The translations under genes and the position numbers were made by a program. Positions 6,262 to 10,999 of a stretch of DNA of 10,999 nt are shown here, one piece after another (positions within the stretch are counted from its first letter, which is position 1; each line of letters begins with the position of its first letter). The DNA is from an uncultured Azospirillum sp. Its GTDB lineage: Bacteria; Pseudomonadota; Alphaproteobacteria; RF32; CAG-239. The stretch is from positions 1 to 10,999 of the forward strand of contig CAMHFM010000015.1 in NCBI GenBank assembly GCA_946184595.1, read 5' to 3'. The notes under the pieces were generated by a model. The model saw only the letters and a list, made by a program, of their open reading frames with translations. It searched no databases and had not been told where the DNA came from.

Positions 6262-7065
6262 TTATTCAGCAGAAGCTTCTGTTTTTTCTTCTTTAGTTTT
6301 TCTAGAAGCTCTTTTCTTCGGAGCTGGTTTTTCAGCAGCTTCAATGTCTTCAACTTTCAGACCTTGAGCTGCAATTTCAGCTTGCATACCGTTTAAGACG
6401 GCAGAAGAAACGAGTTCGCAGTAGAACTGAATAGCGCGAATAGCATCATCATTACCCGGAACAGGGAAATCAACGAGTTCTGGGTCAGCATTTGTATCGC
6501 AAATACCAATAACAGGAATACCGAGTTTTTTAGCTTCTTTAATAGCTAAATCTTCTTTCGGAGTATCAATAACGAACAAGAGGTCTGGTTGACCACCCAT
6601 ATTCATAATACCACCGAGTTCCATATTTAATTTTTCCTGTTCTTTTTTCAGGCCTTGCAATTCTTTTTTGGTGTAACCTTCAGTAGCATTCTTTTCGAAC
6701 ATTTCATTCAGTTTAACCAAACGAGAGATTGATTTGTAAACGGTTTTCCAGTTTGTCAACATACCGCCTAACCAACGATAGTTAACATAGTACTGACCGC
6801 ATCTTTCAGCGTGCTCTTTAACGATGTCTTGAGCTTGTCTCTTAGTGCCGACAAACAAAACTTTACCACCTTGAGCAGCGATTTCGCTAGCTGCATTCAA
6901 AGCTGTATAGAGCATTGGGTAAGTTTTTTGCAAATCAATGATATGAATATTATCTTTTTTGCCATAGATGAAAGGAGCCATTTTCGGGTTCCAACGACGA
7001 GCGTGGTGACCAAAGTGAACGCCTGATTCAATCATTTGGCGCAAAGTAAAAGTAGGAAGTGTCAT
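6262..7065 (-). CDS. rpsB: 30S ribosomal protein S2
   Basis: S2 binds late to the small subunit, between head and body, and helps recruit S1. The 267-residue product shows the family blocks in order: GVHFGHHARRWNPKMAPFIY at 15-34, IHIIDLQKT at 40-48, KVLFVGTKRQA at 68-78, NYRWLGGMLTNW at 95-106 and the C-terminal DTNADPELVDFPVPGNDDA at 190-208. A Lys/Glu/Ala-rich tail of about 25 residues (243-267) is added, a common kind of extension in alphaproteobacteria. The ATG at 7065 has AAAGGA upstream with suitable spacing. The gene has its own promoter and a structured leader of about 145 nt, and is followed by tsf, the nearly universal rpsB-tsf pair. Confidence 0.98.
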   Translation of the reverse strand: MTLPTFTLRQMIESGVHFGHHARRWNPKMAPFIYGKKDNIHIIDLQKTYPMLYTALNAASEIAAQGGKVLFVGTKRQAQDIVKEHAERCGQYYVNYRWLGGMLTNWKTVYKSISRLVKLNEMFEKNATEGYTKKELQGLKKEQEKLNMELGGIMNMGGQPDLLFVIDTPKEDLAIKEAKKLGIPVIGICDTNADPELVDFPVPGNDDAIRAIQFYCELVSSAVLNGMQAEIAAQGLKVEDIEAAEKPAPKKRASRKTKEEKTEASAE

Positions 7066-7209
7066 TTATATAATCCTTTTCCAGTTAAACCTCCGCAGAT
7101 TGCCATTCTTAAACTTAAGAACACTGGAGCGAAAGCCCTAAACACTAGGATTCCGCAAGATCTGCGTGTGTAATTAAAATTAAAACCTAAAACCGATTCC
7201 TCGGTTTCA
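7066..7209 (-). promoter_or_regulatory. Structured 5' leader of rpsB
   Basis: The leader starts at the predicted 5' end with a hairpin, AAACCGA/TCGGTTT and a GGAA loop (7207-7190). Further on, CGCAGAT (7166-7160) pairs perfectly with ATCTGCG (7100-7094) over about 59 nt. That interval holds a perfect hairpin TTCTTAA/TTAAGAA (7121-7106), a small GGGC/GCTC hairpin with a UUUC loop (about 7138-7127), and a CCTA/TAGG pair (about 7149-7137) that partly competes with it. The closing helix ends beside GGAGG, about 25 nt before the start codon and upstream of the proximal AAAGGA. In gammaproteobacteria the rpsB leader mediates S2 autoregulation. A similar role is plausible but not shown. Confidence 0.5.
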
Positions 7210-7215
7210 GGCATC

Positions 7216-7244
7216 TTATTAATCCCATTTTCTTGATTTTGCAA
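7216..7244 (-). promoter_or_regulatory. Probable rpsB promoter
   Basis: On the minus strand TTGCAA (7244-7239), preceded by GC, lies 17 bp from TAATAA (7221-7216). The match is moderate, but placement directly after the upstream terminator and just before the 5' hairpin of the leader supports it. The predicted start is near 7208. Confidence 0.45.
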
Positions 7245-7268
7245 GCATTTTTTTATGATACAGGCACA

Positions 7269-7296
7269 AAAAAACGAGTCAAAAGACTCGTTTTTT
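7269..7296. terminator. Bidirectional rho-independent terminator
   Basis: A perfect 12-bp stem AAAAAACGAGTC/GACTCGTTTTTT closes on an AAAA loop, with A/T runs forming both arms' ends. It starts at the stop codon of the minus-strand membrane gene (stop 7297-7295), so it ends that transcript and insulates the rpsB promoter immediately beyond. Confidence 0.9.
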
Positions 7297-7738
7297 ATAA
7301 TAAAGATATGAACCACGCTATTAATTTACATATAAGTAGTGCAAACCATCCCATATAACATAGCATGATGCCTTTCAGTATACGGCACGAAATGACGGGA
7401 TTTTCATCGAAACATGCCATAAAGAGCAAATACATGGCAGGCAACGAAATCCATAGCATGTCAAAACTATATCCAAGCATCGAAATATTATATCCGAAGC
7501 AGGACCAGAGGAAGAATTGTCCGACAATGCAGAACAACCCTAACGTAATGAGTTTCAAACCCTTAGCAGATTGAAACTTTAACAGCAAACAAGTGATTCC
7601 CAGAGCAATAATTAAATAACACCAGGGAATGAGCGCGATTGGTGCCGTTAAAAAGGCACATTCTGCCGCTAACAGCAATACCAGGACGATTAACAACCAC
7701 AAAAGTCGTGTCCTGAACATGGCGTAGAATTTGTCCAT
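7295..7738 (-). CDS. Five-TM membrane protein, function unknown
   Basis: I do not recognise this 147-residue protein. It is almost wholly hydrophobic, with probable TM segments at about 10-30, 34-54, 62-82, 93-110 and 121-146, short loops, and positive residues at the N-terminus (FRTRLLW) and between helices 2 and 3. It has eight cysteines and ends in KLIAWFISLL. The ATG at 7738 has no Shine-Dalgarno, nor does the Met at codon 7, so the start is uncertain. Only weak promoter-like matches lie upstream in the 185-nt divergent gap with parE. A strong terminator at the stop codon and the clean topology support it as a real, single-gene transcript. It resembles the other orphan membrane protein at 4871-5185 only in style and in the C-terminal LIAW tail. 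Confidence 0.65.
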   Translation of the reverse strand: MDKFYAMFRTRLLWLLIVLVLLLAAECAFLTAPIALIPWCYLIIALGITCLLLKFQSAKGLKLITLGLFCIVGQFFLWSCFGYNISMLGYSFDMLWISLPAMYLLFMACFDENPVISCRILKGIMLCYMGWFALLICKLIAWFISLL

Positions 7739-7818
7739 AGTTTGGTTCGGTTTAATAATTAATAAAAAATATTTAATTGCCTCAAACCTAAAACTTTTTG
7801 TCTAAAAAAGCAAGCAAA

Positions 7819-7824
7819 TATTAT
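7819..7824 (+). promoter_or_regulatory. Possible -10 box for parE
   Basis: TATTAT (five of six) lies about 100 nt before parE. The nearest -35 candidates are poor: TTGTCT with a 15-bp spacer, or T-rich hexamers at 17-18 bp. The rest of the 185-nt intergenic region (7739-7923) is AT-rich and shows no clear operator, terminator or DnaA box. Confidence 0.25.
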
Positions 7825-7923
7825 GCAAAGCGATAAATTATTGTGTGAGACTCGGTTTTCGGGCTTGTAAATTCGAGGTTTTTATCTTATTTTAGGGCAT
7901 CAATTTAAGCTAAAAGGTTAAAA

Positions 7924-9912
7924 ATGTCAGATTTATTTGAGAGTACCGCGCCCAAGCAAGAGACTTATTCGGCGCAAGATATTCAGGTGTTAGAAGGGCT
8001 GGAAGCAGTTCGCGCACGTCCGGGAATGTACATTGGTGGTACAGATGATCAAGCTTTGCATCATCTGGTTGCTGAGATTTTAGATAACTCCATGGATGAG
8101 GCGGTTGCCGGCTATGCCAATCGGATAGAAGTCAAGATGAACGCTGACTATTCTGTAACGATTACAGATAACGGCCGCGGTATTCCGGTTGATCCGCACC
8201 CAAAATATCCGAACATGTCGGCTTTAGAGGTTATTTTAACCATGCTCCACTCCGGTGGTAAGTTTGGCGGTGGGGCTTATAAAGTTTCAGGCGGTTTGCA
8301 CGGTGTCGGTTTATCTGTCGTTAATGCCTTATCAGATACCTTAACGGTTGAAATTGCGCGCGATAAAAAATTATATCGCCAGACTTATGCCAAGGGCAAA
8401 CCGACAAGCGCCTTAGAGCTGATCGGCAATGCGCCGAACCGTCGCGGCACGTCAGTAACATTCCATCCGGATGGAGAAATTTTTAACGCTGTTTCTCACC
8501 TCAATCCAAATCGCGTGTTCAGAATGGCACGTTCAAAAGCCTTTTTGTTTAAGGGAATTCATATTAATTGGCAGTGCGCTCCTGAAATTTTAGATGAGGG
8601 CGATGCCACACCTTTAGAGGCCGAGTTGCACTATCCGAACGGCTTGCAAGATTTCTTAAATTATCAGATTGGCTCACGGCTGACCATTAATCGTACAGCT
8701 TTTACCGGTGATGCGGAATTGGCTAATGATGAGGGGCGTGTTGAGTGGGCAATTACTTGGCCTGAAGATGAAAACGGTTTTTGCTATTCTTATTGTAATA
8801 CGGTTATTACGCCGGACGGTGGCACGCATGAGGCAGGTTTCCGCTCGGCTTTATTGCGTGGCTTAAAAGAATACGGCGAGATGGCCAACATCAAAAAAGC
8901 GGCGCAAATAACGGCGGAAGATTTTTTGAGTGATGCCTGCATTATGTTGTCGGTTTTCATCCGAGATCCGCAATTTCAAGGTCAAACTAAAGATAAATTA
9001 ACCTCCACCAAAGCCATTCGTTTGGTTGAGCAGGCGGTTAAAGATTCGTTTGATCACTGGTTGACGAGTGATGTTGAAAATGCGACGGCCTTGATTGAAT
9101 ATGCTTTAGAGCGTGCTGAAAGTCGCCGTAAAAAGAAAGAAGAGAAGATACAAAACCGCAAATCTCCAACCAAAAAATTACGTCTCCCCGGAAAGTTGGC
9201 TGATTGCAGTCAAGCTGCTGCAGAAGGAACAGAAATTTTTATCGTTGAGGGAGATTCTGCGGGTGGTTCGGCAAAACAAGGGCGCGACAGATTTACGCAG
9301 GCTATTTTGCCTTTACGCGGTAAGATTCTGAACGTAGCCAGCGCATCGCTTGAAAAAATCACCCAAAACCAAGAAATCAAAGATATGATTGAGGCGCTTG
9401 GGTGCGGCATTAAAGACAATTATAAGGAAGAAAATCTCCGTTATGAAAAAATCATCATCATGACGGATGCCGATGTTGATGGTGCGCACATTGCTTCTTT
9501 ATTGATGACATTTTTCTACCAACAAATGCCGAAGTTAATTGAAAACGGACACGTTTATATTGCCACACCGCCGCTGTATAAGATTGTAATCGGTAATAGG
9601 AATTTTTACGCGATTGATGATGATGACAAAGATCGGATTCTGAAAAAAGAAGCTAAAGGCAATGTGAAACCGGATATTAGTCGTTTCAAAGGTTTGGGCG
9701 AGATGAGTGCTCAGCAGTTAAAAGAAACGACCATGGATAAGAAAAACCGTACGTTATTACGTGTAACTTTGCCAAACCCGAATACTGAGGAGGGCAGGGA
9801 AGAATGTTTTGAAACCCGCCGTCAGGTTGAACGCTTAATGGGTAAAAATCCGGAGACCAGATTTAAATTTATCATCGAACACGCCAAATTCGTCGACGAT
9901 TTAGATATTTAA
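7924..9912 (+). CDS. parE: DNA topoisomerase IV subunit B
   Basis: ParE is the ATPase subunit of topoisomerase IV, which decatenates daughter chromosomes with ParC. The 662-residue product has the GHKL ATP site: EILDNSMDEA at 51-60 with catalytic Glu51 and Asn55, DNGRGIPVD at 82-90, and GGLHGVGLSVVNA at 123-135. The switch lysine lies in QTKDKL (354-359). The TOPRIM domain carries VEGDSAGGSAKQGRDR at 441-456 (Glu442) and TDADVDG at 514-520 (Asp515/517), and RFKGLGEM at 587-594 follows. GGTDDQALHHL, VDPHPK, and the C-terminal RRQVERLMG ending in FVDDLDI are characteristic of alphaproteobacterial ParE. GyrB is about 800 residues with a different N-terminus, so GyrB is rejected. The ATG follows AAAAGG with a 6-nt spacer. 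It stands alone, with parC not adjacent. Confidence 0.93.
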   Translation: MSDLFESTAPKQETYSAQDIQVLEGLEAVRARPGMYIGGTDDQALHHLVAEILDNSMDEAVAGYANRIEVKMNADYSVTITDNGRGIPVDPHPKYPNMSALEVILTMLHSGGKFGGGAYKVSGGLHGVGLSVVNALSDTLTVEIARDKKLYRQTYAKGKPTSALELIGNAPNRRGTSVTFHPDGEIFNAVSHLNPNRVFRMARSKAFLFKGIHINWQCAPEILDEGDATPLEAELHYPNGLQDFLNYQIGSRLTINRTAFTGDAELANDEGRVEWAITWPEDENGFCYSYCNTVITPDGGTHEAGFRSALLRGLKEYGEMANIKKAAQITAEDFLSDACIMLSVFIRDPQFQGQTKDKLTSTKAIRLVEQAVKDSFDHWLTSDVENATALIEYALERAESRRKKKEEKIQNRKSPTKKLRLPGKLADCSQAAAEGTEIFIVEGDSAGGSAKQGRDRFTQAILPLRGKILNVASASLEKITQNQEIKDMIEALGCGIKDNYKEENLRYEKIIIMTDADVDGAHIASLLMTFFYQQMPKLIENGHVYIATPPLYKIVIGNRNFYAIDDDDKDRILKKEAKGNVKPDISRFKGLGEMSAQQLKETTMDKKNRTLLRVTLPNPNTEEGREECFETRRQVERLMGKNPETRFKFIIEHAKFVDDLDI

Positions 9913-9938
9913 TCGTATATCCTGCCTCCGAACGAAGT

Positions 9939-9964
9939 GAGGTCAAGACATCCTCTAGTTTTTT
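9939..9964 (+). terminator. Weak terminator candidate after parE
   Basis: GAGG (9939-9942) can pair with CCTC (9952-9955) across a 9-nt loop, followed by TAG and six T residues (9959-9964). An upstream CCTC (about 9925-9928) competes for the same GAGG. The stem is only 4 bp, so this is weak. It is the only terminator-like element in the 50 nt between the convergent parE and Cys-rich genes. Confidence 0.3.
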
Positions 9965-10999
9965 ATTTCAACGTAAATGAAATCATCGGATGAGCTACAA
10001 TACCGGAATTAACTTTGTTTATATCCGAGAACGGGGAACCGGTACCACTCGTTCCTGTAAAATAAATTGTAGTAACATAAGGTCCACCATAATCTGATGA
10101 TGATGCTAAATTACTTGAAGTAAATCTTGAACCTGTTATATCCCGCGTTTTATTGTATAGAACATAGCGATTTTGAAACATCTGATATAATTCACCACCG
10201 GCATAGAAATACCATTCTCCAACTCCGCAAACACCGCTACAACCTTCCGGTGCAAATGCCGCTATTTTTTCAAATATTGGGAAAGAATATGGGGAAGGTG
10301 CTGTTTCATTTTGTTTGTTTTTATATGCAATCATAAATGCGGTATTATATTTACCGTTTTTATCCGTGATCATAGGTGAACCACCTAAATTAGGTAAAGG
10401 AACATCATCCAAACCGAATTCACCGGCAGCATAAGTTCCGCTAAGTGTCGTCATGGAAATAATGTTTACTTTATTAGTGTCATCATCCGGTAAATGTGTA
10501 ATAACCCCTACATTAGTACCATTCACGATTGCCTCGTCTCCCACACGGCAATTTGGTGTCACTTGTTTACAACTCCATTCTTTATAACTGAAAGCATAAC
10601 CGGATAGACTTTCATTTTTAGTCGTATAGCTACAGTTATTAAAATTACATTCTTTATAACAAACGGCACCGCTCAAATGATAACTGTTACTGATACCACA
10701 GGCGTGTTCGGTTAAATCATTACCATTATTATCCTTTTGCGTATAACGATAGTATTGGTTACCACCAACACGACAGCTTGATAACGCTCCACGATCATCT
10801 TCGGGTGTGTTTGGATCTTTAGCAAACGGATAATCCTGAACTGAACAGCTGTTTAACAAACATTTTCCGGTACGGTTATATGCCCAACCACCTTGCCAAC
10901 CATCATTACAAGTTTCATAACCATAATGTTCACCGGTACTGTCATCACAACGACGCATATCACCGGCAATATTACCTTGGTGGCTATCATAAGGATAAC
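9963..10999 (-). CDS. Cys-rich modular surface/secreted protein with Lcl-like C-terminal domain, 5' truncated
   Basis: The frame is open to the right edge (344 residues visible). A Met at 10958 is internal and not a start, since the frame continues upstream as YPYDSHQGNIAGD. Residue numbers count from that Met. The N-terminal part (to about 137) has 11 cysteines in degenerate repeats: each unit reads roughly Y-P-[YF], an acidic loop, C, an aromatic Y.Y patch, C, G, C. About two and a half units are visible. Residues 138-331 form a separate domain with VGDEAIVNGTNVGVI, a KNGKYNTAFMIAYKN strand, C..VCGVGEWYFYAGGELYQM at 240-260, and a TSSN..SSSDYGGPYVTTIYF segment ending in HPMISF. This resembles the Lcl/DUF1566 layout. 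The composition (Cys, Tyr, Asn, Thr, Gly) suggests an extracytoplasmic, disulfide-bonded adhesin-like protein. Signal or pilin-like sequences, if any, lie outside. The function is unknown. Confidence 0.7.
   Translation of the reverse strand, partial: YPYDSHQGNIAGDMRRCDDSTGEHYGYETCNDGWQGGWAYNRTGKCLLNSCSVQDYPFAKDPNTPEDDRGALSSCRVGGNQYYRYTQKDNNGNDLTEHACGISNSYHLSGAVCYKECNFNNCSYTTKNESLSGYAFSYKEWSCKQVTPNCRVGDEAIVNGTNVGVITHLPDDDTNKVNIISMTTLSGTYAAGEFGLDDVPLPNLGGSPMITDKNGKYNTAFMIAYKNKQNETAPSPYSFPIFEKIAAFAPEGCSGVCGVGEWYFYAGGELYQMFQNRYVLYNKTRDITGSRFTSSNLASSSDYGGPYVTTIYFTGTSGTGSPFSDINKVNSGIVAHPMISFTLK

Noticed and set aside
7062..7316. 84-residue minus-strand open frame upstream of rpsB
   Set aside because: It runs through the terminator, the proposed promoter and the rpsB leader structures. 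It has no family features and is best explained as untranslated leader.
7924..9912. Annotation as gyrB
   Set aside because: The length of 662 residues, GGTDDQALHHL, VDPHPK, and the RRQVERLMG...FVDDLDI end are those of alphaproteobacterial ParE. GyrB is longer with a different N-terminal signature.
9963..10958. ATG at 10958 as start of the Cys-rich protein
   Set aside because: In-frame codons continue to the window edge and belong to the same Cys-rich repeat (YPYDSHQG...), so this Met is internal.

Overview
The window is AT-rich, gene-dense bacterial chromosome carrying mostly core genes. It most likely comes from an alphaproteobacterium. The topoisomerase IV B subunit is of the alphaproteobacterial ParE type, and the block rpmH-rnpA-yidD-yidC-engB followed by a HAD pyrimidine-nucleotidase-like gene matches the arrangement I know from that class, apart from a missing argB. 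The AT bias and the Cys-rich, Lcl-like surface protein at the right edge suggest an uncultured host- or gut-associated lineage. That placement is inference.

Left edge (1-778, + strand): the 3' end of a thioredoxin/TlpA-like protein (its CxxC survives at bases 3-14), then gpt, a xanthine-guanine phosphoribosyltransferase. They meet the next operon tail to tail with one base between the stops.

780-4771 (- strand): rpmH, rnpA, yidD, yidC, engB and a HAD phosphatase. A near-consensus promoter lies upstream of rpmH, and weaker internal promoters precede yidC and the HAD gene. The genes link ribosome and RNase P synthesis (L34, RnpA), membrane protein insertion (YidD, YidC) and 50S assembly (EngB). 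rpmH (44 codons) and the preferred yidD start (inside the end of rnpA) are easy to miss.

4810-7738: a small three-TM orphan membrane protein (+), divergent from rpmH with a palindrome over its -10 box, then a bidirectional terminator, then tsf and rpsB on the - strand. The rpsB-tsf unit has its own promoter, a long structured leader and an intercistronic hairpin. Its EF-Ts has an unusual CPxCG motif. Upstream of rpsB is a second terminator and a second orphan membrane protein (five TMs, -).

7739-9912 (+): parE, complete. 9963-10999 (-): the C-terminal 344 residues of a secreted-looking, Cys-rich modular protein that runs off the window, converging on parE.

I found no mobile element, CRISPR, tRNA or rRNA, and no clear defence system. 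The points most worth a second look are the EF-Ts CxxC motif, the rpsB and rpmH leaders, the two orphan membrane proteins with similar C-terminal tails, and the Cys-rich surface protein.
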